This document shows, in pieces, positions 26,135-34,486 of a stretch of DNA of 64,000 nucleotides (the first letter of the stretch is position 1; each line of letters opens with the position of its first letter). This DNA is from Halegenticoccus tardaugens. GTDB taxonomy: Archaea; Halobacteriota; Halobacteria; Halobacteriales; Haloferacaceae. The notes under the pieces were generated by a model. The model was not told the DNA's origin and did not search any database. It saw only the letters and a program-made list of their open reading frames with translations. The position numbers and the translations under genes are program-made. The DNA is taken from assembly GCF_004116405.1 (NCBI RefSeq), contig NZ_SDIC01000011.1, forward strand, positions 1-64,000, given 5' to 3'.

Positions 26135-27310
26135 ATGGAACCGGACTTCTCTCCGCTCGCTTCGTTCCTCGACGCCAACGACCTCGGCGGGTATCTCGTC
26201 GACGCCGACGGCGCGGACTCCGACCAGTTGTACCTGTCGGGATTCGACGCGCCGGATTCGTTCGTCACGCTGTACGCGCCGGACGGCGTTCACCTGCTCG
26301 TCTCGGGGCTCGAATACGGACGCGCGAAGAAGGAGAGCCGCGCCGACACCGTCTCGCGGACCGCCGAGTACGATCTGCAACGAAACGTCTCGGAGTACGG
26401 GTCGGTCGAGGGATACGCTCGAACCGTCACTGCGTTTCTCGTCGACCGCGAGATCGATTCGGTCGCCGTCCCTCGGCGGTTCCCGGTCGGCGTCGCGGAC
26501 GGTCTTCGCGAGCGAGGCGTGTCGGTGACCGTTGAAACCGACGACGTCGTAACGAGCATCCGCGCGGTCAAGACTGACGAGGAAGTCGATCACGTCCGAG
26601 CCGCACAGCGGGCGAACGAACGGGCGATGGCGGCCGCAGAACGCCTCGTTCGCGAGGCGGCCGTCGAGGACGGCGTGCTCCGCTACGACGGCGAACCGCT
26701 CACGAGCGAGCGCGTCAAGGAGGAGATCGAGGTGACGCTGCTCCGCGAGAGCTGCGCCCTCGACGAGACGATCGTCGCGTGCGGAGCCGCCGCTTCCGAC
26801 CCCCACAACCGCGGGAGCGGACCGCTCGAAGCCGGCGAGGCCATCGTCGTCGACATTTTCCCGCGAAGCAAGGCGACGAAGTATCACGCCGACATGACTC
26901 GGACCTTCGTCAAGGGCGATCCGAGCGACGAGATCCGCGAGCGGTTCGATCTGACGGACGAGGCGCGGCGGGCCGCCCTCGACGCCGTGGAACCGGGTGC
27001 GACGGGCGCGGCGGTCCACGACGCGGTCTGCGACGTGTACGAAGACGCCGGGTTGCCGACGCTCCGAAGCGATCCCACGACGGAAGTCGGATTCATCCAC
27101 AGCACCGGCCACGGCGTCGGCCTCGACGTGCACGAGCTCCCGCACGTGAGTCCGAACGGCGGGGAGTTAGAGCCCGGTCACGTCATCACGATCGAACCGG
27201 GGCTGTACGATCCCGCGGTTGGGGGCGTCCGGATCGAAGACCTCGTCGTCGTCACGGCGGACGGCTACGAGAACCTCACCGACTATCCGATCGAATTGGT
27301 CGTGGAGTAG
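26135..27310 (+). CDS. M24 family metallopeptidase (Xaa-Pro dipeptidase type)
   Basis: A 391-residue aminopeptidase-P/prolidase-like protein. An N-terminal creatinase-like domain (about 1-150) precedes the pita-bread catalytic domain. Five metal ligands can be traced: Asp in IVVDIFPRSK, Asp in HADMTRTF, His in HSTGHGVGLDVHE, Glu in ITIEPGLYDP and Glu in GVRIEDLV. It would cleave X-Pro dipeptides in the cytosol. It is divergent from aroA. caatttacc 27 nt upstream of the ATG is a good TATA position. Confidence 0.9.
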   Translation: MEPDFSPLASFLDANDLGGYLVDADGADSDQLYLSGFDAPDSFVTLYAPDGVHLLVSGLEYGRAKKESRADTVSRTAEYDLQRNVSEYGSVEGYARTVTAFLVDREIDSVAVPRRFPVGVADGLRERGVSVTVETDDVVTSIRAVKTDEEVDHVRAAQRANERAMAAAERLVREAAVEDGVLRYDGEPLTSERVKEEIEVTLLRESCALDETIVACGAAASDPHNRGSGPLEAGEAIVVDIFPRSKATKYHADMTRTFVKGDPSDEIRERFDLTDEARRAALDAVEPGATGAAVHDAVCDVYEDAGLPTLRSDPTTEVGFIHSTGHGVGLDVHELPHVSPNGGELEPGHVITIEPGLYDPAVGGVRIEDLVVVTADGYENLTDYPIELVVE

Positions 27311-27394
27311 CCCCGGCGACTCGAGACGGCCGCGTCGCTGTCCGCTCGCGATTTCACCGGATCCCATCTCCGCAATCACAACCAACTTGGGCCA

Positions 27395-28585
27395 GTGCGA
27401 ACGAGCGTCCGCGTGAACTGGCAGTACCGGCACACCGTGCTGGGTCTCGCCACCCTCGCGTTCTTTTCGACGATGGTGGCGAGGCTCGCTATCAGCCCGG
27501 TGGTGCCGGACATCAGGGCGACGTTCGGCGTCTCGAACGGCGTCGTCGGGGTCGCGCTGGCGGGTATGTGGACGGCGTACGCGTGCTCACAGTTCCCGAG
27601 CGGCGTGCTCGGCGAACGGTTCGGCGAGCGGCGGATCATCCTGACCGCCGTCGGGCTCACCGGCGTCGCCAGCGTGCTGCTCGCGGCGTCGCCCACGTTT
27701 TCGACGTTCTTCGCGTTCACGCTCGTCCTCGGGGCGGGCGCGGGGCTGCACTACAGCGTCGCGACGACCTTCATCTCGAAGCAGTTTCCGAACGTCGGGC
27801 GGGCGATCGGCGTCCACGTCGCCGGCGGCCCGCTGGCCGGCCTGCTTACGCCCGTCGTCGTCGCGGTGATCGCCGTCCGCTTCGGCTGGCGAAACGCTCT
27901 CGGCCTCGGTGCACTCGTCGCGATTCCCGTGTTCTTCGTGTTCGCCGGTCGGATCCATCCGACGCAACCCGACCGCCCGGATCAACCGATGCGCGAGCGG
28001 TTCGCGCTCGGGTCGCTCTTCGAACTCGTCTCGCGTCCGGAGATCGCGTACACGATCGTCCTCGCCGTCGCCGGCGCGTTCACCTGGCAAGCGACCGCGT
28101 CGTTTCTGCCGACGTTTCTGGAGGAGCACCACGACCTCTCGGGGACCGTCGCCGGCGTGCTGTTCTCGCTGTACTTCGTCGTCCACGGGGCGACGCAGCC
28201 GATGACGGGGTGGCTGTCGGATCGGTTCAACCGGGACGCCGCGGCGGCGCTCACGATGGGCGTCGGCGTCGTCGGCTACGGGCTCCTCGTGTTCGGATCG
28301 GGCCTCGTCGCGTTCGTCCCCGGCGTCTGCCTCGCCGGGCTGGCGATGAGCTGGGGCGCACCGATCCAGTCGCGGTTCATCGACCTCCTCTCCGCGGAGG
28401 AGCGAGGATCCGGCTTCGGCCTCGTCCGAACCGTCTACATGGTGCTCGGCGCGAGCGGAAGCGTCGTCGTCGGCGGTCTCTCCGACGCGGCCGGGTGGAC
28501 GATCGCCGTCGGACTGCTCGCGTGCGTCATGGCGTTCGGCCTGTCGGTGCTCGTCCTCAACCGCGCGCTCGGGCTCGGGCTCTGA
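27395..28585 (+). CDS. MFS transporter
   Basis: A 396-residue carrier with about 12 transmembrane segments. The loop between TM2 and TM3 reads GERFGERRIILTA (MFS motif A variant), and a second motif-A copy, GWLSDRFNRDAAAAL, lies after TM8. It starts at GTG (27395); a GTG at 27413 is an alternative. Substrate cannot be inferred. It lies between the M24 peptidase and tyrA in the same orientation. Confidence 0.87.
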   Translation: MRTSVRVNWQYRHTVLGLATLAFFSTMVARLAISPVVPDIRATFGVSNGVVGVALAGMWTAYACSQFPSGVLGERFGERRIILTAVGLTGVASVLLAASPTFSTFFAFTLVLGAGAGLHYSVATTFISKQFPNVGRAIGVHVAGGPLAGLLTPVVVAVIAVRFGWRNALGLGALVAIPVFFVFAGRIHPTQPDRPDQPMRERFALGSLFELVSRPEIAYTIVLAVAGAFTWQATASFLPTFLEEHHDLSGTVAGVLFSLYFVVHGATQPMTGWLSDRFNRDAAAALTMGVGVVGYGLLVFGSGLVAFVPGVCLAGLAMSWGAPIQSRFIDLLSAEERGSGFGLVRTVYMVLGASGSVVVGGLSDAAGWTIAVGLLACVMAFGLSVLVLNRALGLGL

Positions 28586-28627
28586 GCATCGAACCCCTTT
28601 TGAGACGCCGCCGGCTATCACGGGCCA

Positions 28628-29389
28628 ATGAACCTACTCATCGTCGGCGCGGGTACGATGGGCCGCTGGGTCGCGAGGGTCGTCGACGCGGAGATCGCGT
28701 TCGCCGACGCGGATCCGTCGGCGGCCCGCGCGGCGGCCGACGCCGTCGACGGCCGCGCCGTCGAGGTCGACACCGACGAGCCGTTCGACGCGGTCTGTCT
28801 CGCGGTGCCGATCTCGGCCGTCGCCGAGGCGACCGAGAGCTACGCGCCGAACGCCGACCGCGCGATCTTCGACGTATCCGGCGTGATGGCCGCCCCGGTC
28901 GCGGCCATGCGCGAGCACGCCGAGGGACGGGAGCGGGTCAGCTTTCACCCCCTCTTCGCGCCGGAGAACGCGCCCGGGAACGTCGCGGTGTTCGCCGACG
29001 AGTCCGGGCCGATCACCGACGGCGTCCGCGAGGACGTGGTCCGCGCCGGCAACCACGTGTTCGAGACGACCGTCGAGGAGCACGATGAGGCGATGGAGAC
29101 CGTGCAGGCGGGCGCGCACGCCGCCGTCCTCGCGTACGCGATCGCCGCTGATCCGGTGCGAGAGGAGTTCGCGACCCCCGTCTCGGCGAGGTTGGAAGCG
29201 CTCGTCGACGCGGTCGCGGGCGGAAGCCCCCGGGTGTACGCCGAGATCCAGTCGACGTTCGGCGGCGCGGACGCCGTCGCCGACGCCGCGAGGCGGATCG
29301 CCGACGCCGACGCCGAGGCGTTCGAGCGGCTGTACGCGGAGGCGGGCGAACGCGACCGCTCGGCGGCGGAGATCCCGACCGACGGATGA
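28628..29389 (+). CDS. tyrA: prephenate dehydrogenase
   Basis: A 253-residue Rossmann-fold dehydrogenase starting MNLLIVGAGTMGRWVARVV, with the GAGTMG dinucleotide motif at residues 7-12 and CLAVPISAVAEATESY near 58-73. It continues through IFDVSGVMAAPVAAM and FHPLFAPENAPGN (H and substrate-loop residues of TyrA). It makes 4-hydroxyphenylpyruvate for tyrosine synthesis. It is shorter than bacterial TyrA and has no ACT or chorismate mutase domain. A TATA-like ccccttttgag lies 30 nt upstream, and the stop overlaps the next start by 4 nt (ATGA). Confidence 0.85.
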   Translation: MNLLIVGAGTMGRWVARVVDAEIAFADADPSAARAAADAVDGRAVEVDTDEPFDAVCLAVPISAVAEATESYAPNADRAIFDVSGVMAAPVAAMREHAEGRERVSFHPLFAPENAPGNVAVFADESGPITDGVREDVVRAGNHVFETTVEEHDEAMETVQAGAHAAVLAYAIAADPVREEFATPVSARLEALVDAVAGGSPRVYAEIQSTFGGADAVADAARRIADADAEAFERLYAEAGERDRSAAEIPTDG

Positions 29390-30795
29390 TCGATCGAGAC
29401 GCCGTTCGCGCGAACGCGAAGTACCTCCGACGCGTCCGCCCGATCGACCCCGAGGAGATCTGCGAGTACGTCGAGGGTTCGCCCCACCCCGCCGTCGTCC
29501 GACGGACGCTCCGCGAGGAGGCGTTCGACCTCGGACTCGTCGAGCGGGCGGACGGGACCTTCGTCCCCGTCGACGACGACCCGATTCGGCCGCCGGGGTG
29601 GCGACCGGAATCGTTTCCGGAGGACTACGCGTCCGCGCTGGAGGACTTCCTCGCCGAACGCTACGGCGCGAACTGGCACGGCGGTGAGTCGGGCGATCGG
29701 CTCCGGGAGACGATCCGCCGGCTGAAGGCCGACTACTACCACGGGAACGACGTCGAGTACGACGCCGAGGCCGCGGCCGGGTACGCGATCTACCACCTGC
29801 CGGACTACTACGCGACGGTCGGGTACGTCCTCGACGACCTCGCGGAGCGCGGGTTGCTTCCGCGAACGCTCCGCGTCCTCGACGTGGGCGCGGGGACCGG
29901 CGGCCCGGCGCTCGGCCTGCACGACTACCTCCCGGACGACGCGCTCGTCGAGTACCACGCGGTCGAGCCGAGCGCGGCGAGCGACGCGCTCCGTGCGCTG
30001 CTCTCGGGGACGCGGACGAACTTCCGCCCGGCCGTCCACCGGACGACGGCCGAGGCGTTCGAACCGAGCGAGGTCGCAGACGAGTGGGATCTCGTCCTCT
30101 TCGCCAACGTCCTGAGCGAACTCGACGATCCCGTCGCCGTCGTCGACCGCTACCTCGACGCGGTCGCGGACGACGGCTCGCTCGTCGCCGTCGCCCCAGC
30201 CGACCTGAACACGAGCACCGGGCTCCGCGAGGTCGAGCGGGCGGTCGCGCCGCCGGATTCGGGGGCGGCCGTCTACTCGCCGACGCTCAGGCTGTGGCCC
30301 GGCCGCGCCCCCTCGGACCGCGGCTGGTCGTTCGACGTGAAGCCGGACCTCGACGTGCCGCGGTTCCAGCGGCGGCTCGACGAGGGCGGCGACGACGAGC
30401 CCGGGACGTTCGTCAACGTCGACGTGCAGTACTCCTACGCCATCCTCCGACGGGACGGCGCGCGCCGGTTCGACGTCCGGGCCGACCCCGGTCGTCACGC
30501 CGCGATGGCCGAGATGGAACGGCACGTCACGGAGCGGATCGACCTGCTCGCGGTCAAACTGAGCTGCGACCTCTCCGAGGGCGGCAACCCGCTGTTCAAG
30601 GTCGGCGACGGGAGCGAGGCGATCGAACACTACGCCGTGTTGACGCGGGAGTCGGGCCTCAACGAGGCGCTTCGCCGCGCGCCCTACGGCGCGGTGCTCG
30701 CGTTCGAAAACGCGCTCTGTCTGTGGAACGACGACGAGGGGGCGTACAACCTCGTGGTGGACGGCGAGACGGTGGTCGACGTTGTCGCCGCGTAA
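29386..30795 (+). CDS. Rsm22-like class I SAM-dependent methyltransferase
   Basis: A 469-residue protein. A haloarchaeal N-terminal extension (about 1-125) precedes a Rossmann-fold methyltransferase core with motif I VLDVGAGTGGPALGL (about 165-179), acidic motif II YHAVEPSAAS and motif IV LVLFANVLSELDDP (about 238-251). This resembles the Rsm22 family, which acts on small-subunit rRNA or its assembly. The C-terminal part ends with LFKVGDGSEAIEHYAVLT. It overlaps tyrA by ATGA, so it is translated from the same mRNA. The exact modified base is unknown. Confidence 0.78.
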   Translation: MIDRDAVRANAKYLRRVRPIDPEEICEYVEGSPHPAVVRRTLREEAFDLGLVERADGTFVPVDDDPIRPPGWRPESFPEDYASALEDFLAERYGANWHGGESGDRLRETIRRLKADYYHGNDVEYDAEAAAGYAIYHLPDYYATVGYVLDDLAERGLLPRTLRVLDVGAGTGGPALGLHDYLPDDALVEYHAVEPSAASDALRALLSGTRTNFRPAVHRTTAEAFEPSEVADEWDLVLFANVLSELDDPVAVVDRYLDAVADDGSLVAVAPADLNTSTGLREVERAVAPPDSGAAVYSPTLRLWPGRAPSDRGWSFDVKPDLDVPRFQRRLDEGGDDEPGTFVNVDVQYSYAILRRDGARRFDVRADPGRHAAMAEMERHVTERIDLLAVKLSCDLSEGGNPLFKVGDGSEAIEHYAVLTRESGLNEALRRAPYGAVLAFENALCLWNDDEGAYNLVVDGETVVDVVAA

Positions 30796-30880
30796 CGTCG
30801 TCCCGTCGCGCGGCGGCCGCGCGGCCGCCGCGAGTCGTTCTCCGCGAGCCGGTGTTCCGGCCGAGAACCGCCCTCAGCGA

Positions 30881-31387
30881 TCACCCGGTCAGTCGTCGGA
30901 TGAGCGATCCGAGTTTGGATCCGCCGGCCATGCTCCGCAACCGATGCAGCGTCTCCTCCTCCTCGTCGAGGGTGTCCTCCAGCGGCTTGCGGACCTCGTT
31001 GCCGAGGTCGAGTTTGTCGACGTGCATCAACAGGGTCCGGTAGCTCGCGATCTCCAGGCGCTCCGCCCTCGCGGCTGCCCCGAGGTAGTACATGTCGCGC
31101 AGATCGTCGTCGCGGATCGACGCGTCGAACCGCTCGCGATCTTCGATCAGGCCGTCGAGTTCTCGCACCGCCGCTTCCGCGGGCGTTCTCCCGAGCAGTT
31201 CGAACACGCGTTCGAGCCGATCGACGTGTTCGCGCGTCTCGTCCCGGTGCGCCTCGAACGCGCGGCTCACCTCCTCGTGGGTGGCCCTCGCCGCCATCCC
31301 GTCGAGTTCGTCGACGAGGCGGTTCTCGACGTAGTACGTCCCGTCGAGTTCGTACTCGAACAGGTCGGAAAGCGAATGTATCTCCAC
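30881..31387 (-). CDS. ferritin-like DUF892 (YciE/YciF) protein
   Basis: A 168-residue helical protein of the YciE/YciF family, a four-helix ferritin-like bundle. MEIHSLSDLFEYELDGTYYVE is the usual start, with E and H residues (for example HRDETREHVDRLE near 46-58, and EIASYRTLLMHVD near 115-127) that could bind a di-iron site. It is thought to be a stress protein. The start is GTG at 31387, preceded by gggaggga, a Shine-Dalgarno-like stretch, 6-9 nt upstream. An upstream antisense gap of 170 nt separates it from the symporter gene. Confidence 0.85.
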   Translation of the reverse strand: MEIHSLSDLFEYELDGTYYVENRLVDELDGMAARATHEEVSRAFEAHRDETREHVDRLERVFELLGRTPAEAAVRELDGLIEDRERFDASIRDDDLRDMYYLGAAARAERLEIASYRTLLMHVDKLDLGNEVRKPLEDTLDEEEETLHRLRSMAGGSKLGSLIRRLTG

Positions 31388-31558
31388 GATGTTCCCTCCC
31401 TCGTCGAGGGTAGGTGCCGCGCCGACATAGATCTGTCAACTCCCGCCCCGCCGGACAGTACCGTCGACGCGTCGTTCGGATTCGCGGGGTCGACGACGGG
31501 GGAGTCGCGAGCCGCGAGAACGAGGCGAGAACGCGAAACAGAGACAGTTTCCACGGGA

Positions 31559-32872
31559 TCAGTCGTCGACCGCGCCGTCGACGACCGAACCGGTCGGCGC
31601 GTCGCTCCAGACGGTACCGGCGTAGTCGATCGCGCCGTTCCACTTCGCGACGAGCGTCGTCACGGCGAGGTCGCCCGTCACGTTGTTCATCGTACGCATT
31701 CGGTCGAGAAGCGGGTCGATACCGGCGATCATCCCGACGATTTCGAGCGGCAAGCCGACCTGCGTCAGGACGATCGTCATCATGATGAGCCCCGCGCTCG
31801 GGACGCCCGCGGTGCCGACGCTCGCGAGCAGCGCGGTGGCGAGGACGGCGAATTGCTCGGCGATCGTGAGCGACTGACCGACGACGTTGGCGGCGAAGAC
31901 GGCCACGATCCCCAGGTACATCGCCGTGCCGTCCATGTTGATCGTCGCGCCGAGCGGGAGCGAGAAGCTGTACACCTCCTCTGCGACGCCGAAGTTCTCG
32001 TCGGCGTCGCTCATCGACACCGGGAGCGTTCCGCTGCTCGAACTGATGCTGAGCGCGGTGACCATGGCGTCCTTCGCGCCGCTGAGGAACGAGAGCGGCG
32101 ATTCGCCCATGAGGCCGCGCTGGATGACGACCAGGTAGACGAGTCCGATGTGGATGCTGACGGCGAGCGTGAGCGCGAGCGCGAGCTTCGCGTAAGGGAC
32201 GATCGCGTCGACGCCCGCCTCGCCGAAGGTCGTCGCCATGAGCGCGAACACGCCGAGGACGCCGAACTCCATCACGCCCCAGACGATCTTGAACATCGCC
32301 TCCGACCCGGCCTCGGCGACGTCGAAGATCGCCTCGACGCCGTCGTGAACGGCGCTTCCGGGTTCGAACTCCTCGCTGAGCATCGCGAGGGCGATCCCGA
32401 AGACGACGGTGAAGAAGATCGTCGGCAGCACGTTGCCCTCGGCCATCGCGCCGAGCGGATTGTCCGGGACGACCCCGAGCAGGACGTCGACCATGCTCGG
32501 CGCTTGCTCCGTCTCCCCCGCCGATCCGGCGAGTTCGAGACCGACGCCGGGCTGGACGAGGTTCGCCACGCCGAGGCCGATGACGATGGCCACGGCGGTG
32601 GTGAGCAGGTACAACCCCACGACCTGTCCCCCGATACGTCCGAGTTTCGAGGGGGTCAGCCGGCGCGCCCCGAGCAAGAGCGTGAAGACGACGATCGGGA
32701 CGACGATCATCTCCAGCAGGCGGACGAACAGCTCGCCGATCGGTTCGAGCGCCGTCGCCCGTCCGCCGACGACGAGCCCGAGCGCGGATCCGAGGACGAA
32801 CGCGATCCCGATCCGGTAGACGAGCGGAACGGAACGGTACCGCCGCCACGATCGCGTGATAGTACCAGTCAT
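31559..32872 (-). CDS. dicarboxylate/amino acid:cation symporter (DAACS family)
   Basis: A 437-residue GltP/DctA-like transporter. The re-entrant loop motif SISSSSGTLPVSM (about 273-285) and the NMDGTAMY motif (about 313-320) with TAGVPSAG (about 353-360) and NNVTGD are the substrate- and Na+-binding signatures. About eight transmembrane segments plus two hairpins are visible. It would import glutamate, aspartate or C4-dicarboxylates with Na+. An AT-rich promoter region (about 32935-32970) lies upstream, shared with the divergent small gene at 33114. Confidence 0.92.
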   Translation of the reverse strand: MTGTITRSWRRYRSVPLVYRIGIAFVLGSALGLVVGGRATALEPIGELFVRLLEMIVVPIVVFTLLLGARRLTPSKLGRIGGQVVGLYLLTTAVAIVIGLGVANLVQPGVGLELAGSAGETEQAPSMVDVLLGVVPDNPLGAMAEGNVLPTIFFTVVFGIALAMLSEEFEPGSAVHDGVEAIFDVAEAGSEAMFKIVWGVMEFGVLGVFALMATTFGEAGVDAIVPYAKLALALTLAVSIHIGLVYLVVIQRGLMGESPLSFLSGAKDAMVTALSISSSSGTLPVSMSDADENFGVAEEVYSFSLPLGATINMDGTAMYLGIVAVFAANVVGQSLTIAEQFAVLATALLASVGTAGVPSAGLIMMTIVLTQVGLPLEIVGMIAGIDPLLDRMRTMNNVTGDLAVTTLVAKWNGAIDYAGTVWSDAPTGSVVDGAVDD

Positions 32873-33083
32873 GCTGATCGTCCGTGTAGTGGACCGGTCA
32901 CCGACAACAACGTTTCGGTCATCGACGGGTCGAGAAATTACAATTATTATCTTTTTGTGTCATATATTGAGGTTCGGCCATTTCGCCGTCGAAGGGCAGT
33001 AGCCGGACGAATTCCGCGCCGAGAGCGGAGGACACGGGCGGACGGGAGACGAAGTCGGGATCGGGACGGACGCGACTCGCCAA

Positions 33084-33093
33084 CTTTTTTATT
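33084..33093 (+). promoter_or_regulatory. TATA box for the 67-residue gene
   Basis: ttttttattt is centred about 25 nt upstream of the ATG at 33114, the geometry of a leaderless haloarchaeal transcript. Confidence 0.5.
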
Positions 33094-33113
33094 TGCTGTC
33101 CGAATAGAGCAGT

Positions 33114-33317
33114 ATGATAGCGCCGTTTTCTCTCGTCCGAGAAACGCTCGCGGACGTCGCCGAGGGGGAGTACGACCGGGCCGTCGTGTACGCCGACGCC
33201 GGCGAAGAAACCGTCCTTCACGAGGATCCCGTGCGCATCCAAGCGAACGGATGGATCGAACTCCCCGCCGAGCGGTTGCTCTCGCCGTCGTCCGTCCACC
33301 ACGTCGACGTGTGGTGA
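33114..33317 (+). CDS. hypothetical small acidic protein, 67 residues
   Basis: Encodes MIAPFSLVRETLADVAEGEY, then DRAVVYADAGEETVLHEDPV and a C-terminus ending HHVDVW. Acidic, soluble, alternating hydrophobic pattern compatible with a small beta-rich fold. I do not recognise a named family. A well-placed TATA box and a typical haloarchaeal composition support it. The antisense frame in the same place is Arg-rich and unlikely. Confidence 0.65.
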   Translation: MIAPFSLVRETLADVAEGEYDRAVVYADAGEETVLHEDPVRIQANGWIELPAERLLSPSSVHHVDVW

Positions 33318-33426
33318 GCCGGGACGTCGACGGTCGAATCGCGAGCCTCGAAGTCGGGGATCGCGCGGGGATCGGCGAGCGACGCCCCGGGAAAACCTCC
33401 CCCGTCAGCGCGCGTGCGGGACCGTG

Positions 33427-33552
33427 CTACTCGTCGTCCTGTTCGGTTTCGGATTTTCGGCCGCGTCGCCAGACGTTCGAAGCGGACACGCCCGTCGGTG
33501 CTTCGTGACTCACGTCTTTCATCGTTCGATTGTCTCGGTCGTCTTCGTTCAT
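33427..33552 (-). CDS. hypothetical small protein, 41 residues
   Basis: Reads MNEDDRDNRTMKDVSHEAP, then TGVSASNVWRRGRKSE and TEQDDE before TAG. The segment TMKDVSHEAP...NVWRRG resembles, from memory, short uncharacterised haloarchaeal proteins with a T-M-K-D-V core and an acidic tail. It has no TM segment. Support comes from a leaderless promoter: gttaatatac at 33575-33584, 28 nt from the ATG. It is convergent with the 67-residue gene. Confidence 0.6.
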   Translation of the reverse strand: MNEDDRDNRTMKDVSHEAPTGVSASNVWRRGRKSETEQDDE

Positions 33553-33574
33553 CGTGCCACGGATTAGCACAACC

Positions 33575-33584
33575 GTATATTAAC
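33575..33584 (-). promoter_or_regulatory. TATA box for the 41-residue gene
   Basis: gtatattaac on the plus strand reads gttaatatac on the minus strand and is centred about 28 nt upstream of the ATG at 33552, as expected for a leaderless mRNA. Confidence 0.5.
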
Positions 33585-33693
33585 TCTTTCTCGGATGTGA
33601 TTATAAGACATAATACCGATCGGATCACCTAATATCGGCCCGCCGAAGCGGCGGAAACGCCGCGCCGACCGGTCGCCGAAGCACTTACTTGAA

Positions 33694-33800
33694 ATGAGGC
33701 GCAAAAGCCTCTTCCTCAAGAGCGAGCGAAGCGAGTAGGGAGGAGATACAGCGTTCACAAGAGCTTTGCTCTTGTGCGTGAACGAGACGCTGTGCGTCTC
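33694..33800. repeat. cluster of perfect hairpins, possible IS200/IS605-type end relic
   Basis: Three stem-loops occur in about 105 nt: gaggc-gcaaaa-gcctc (33694-33709), cacaagagc-ttt-gctcttgtg (33756-33776, 9-bp stem), and gagacgc-tgt-gcgtctc (33784-33800, 7-bp stem). Between them is agcgagcgaagcgag. Such subterminal palindromes near the end of a short reading frame are typical of haloarchaeal IS200/IS605 (TnpB) elements and their palindrome-associated non-autonomous derivatives. No transposase remains here, so this is an inferred remnant. Confidence 0.45.
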
Positions 33801-33975
33801 GTCAACGTCGCACGAGTACCGAATACGTTCGACGCTCGCGGTCGCGGTCGCGGTCGCGCTCGGGTTGGCCCCGCTCGCCGTGCTGTTCTCCTTCGTCCTC
33901 CGTCTCGCGTGGATCGCACAGCAGACGGCGACGGTGGCACCCTTCGCCCCGAAGAATCGAGAGTACAGGCGGTAG
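33778..33975 (+). CDS. doubtful small membrane ORF
   Basis: A GTG-started frame of 65 codons with one strong hydrophobic helix (TLAVAVAVALGLAPLAVLFS) and a basic C-terminus ending KNREYRR. It begins inside the hairpin cluster and has no ATG or promoter of its own. It could be a real single-pass membrane protein whose start was supplied by the inserted palindromes, or a chance frame in GC-rich DNA. Confidence 0.2.
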   Translation: MNETLCVSSTSHEYRIRSTLAVAVAVALGLAPLAVLFSFVLRLAWIAQQTATVAPFAPKNREYRR

Positions 33976-33988
33976 CTCGCGTTCGGAG

Positions 33989-34354
33989 TCACTCGACCCG
34001 CGTCTTCGCGACGCCCCCGTCCGGACGACGGGCGACGAGGTATCTCCCGACTTCCACGACGACGGTCGCGGCGAGCCACACGCCGATCGCGAGCGACGCG
34101 ACCGCGATGGAGTCGTTCGGATCGAGCAGGTCGAGCGCGCGGTGGAACCAGAACACGTCCGCGGCTGCCGAGTCGTGTACGGCCTCCGTCCGCGCGGCGA
34201 GCGCCGGAGCCGGCTTGTACGCGTCGGGGATCAGCCCCCAGCACCCGCCCAGGAGGATCAGCGTCCGCTCGAACGGGACGCGGCGGCCGACCGGCGCGAG
34301 GAGGACCGTCATGACCGTCGCTCCGACGGCGAAGTGGGTTATCGCCTTGGACAT
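33989..34354 (-). CDS. membrane protein, possible YdjM-type metal-dependent hydrolase
   Basis: A 121-residue protein with about three hydrophobic segments. The N-terminus MSKAITHFAVGATVMTVLL, LLGGCWGLIPDAYKPAP in the middle and VFWFHRALDLLDPNDS resemble the His/Asp pattern of membrane-bound YdjM-like hydrolases (H near the start, PD after helix 2, FH-RALD later). It is shorter than most of them, so the assignment is tentative. Stand-alone between the relic region and the multicopper oxidase. Confidence 0.6.
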   Translation of the reverse strand: MSKAITHFAVGATVMTVLLAPVGRRVPFERTLILLGGCWGLIPDAYKPAPALAARTEAVHDSAAADVFWFHRALDLLDPNDSIAVASLAIGVWLAATVVVEVGRYLVARRPDGGVAKTRVE

Positions 34355-34486
34355 TCTGAGCGGGTCGGCGTAGCGTCGGGTCGCGCTTAGTATGGCTCCC
34401 GCTTCTATTCGGTAAGCCGTGCGTACCCGGTCGCGACTCGGCGTCTTCGGCTGCGAGGCGGCCGCGGACGTCGCCCGACCGCCGCC

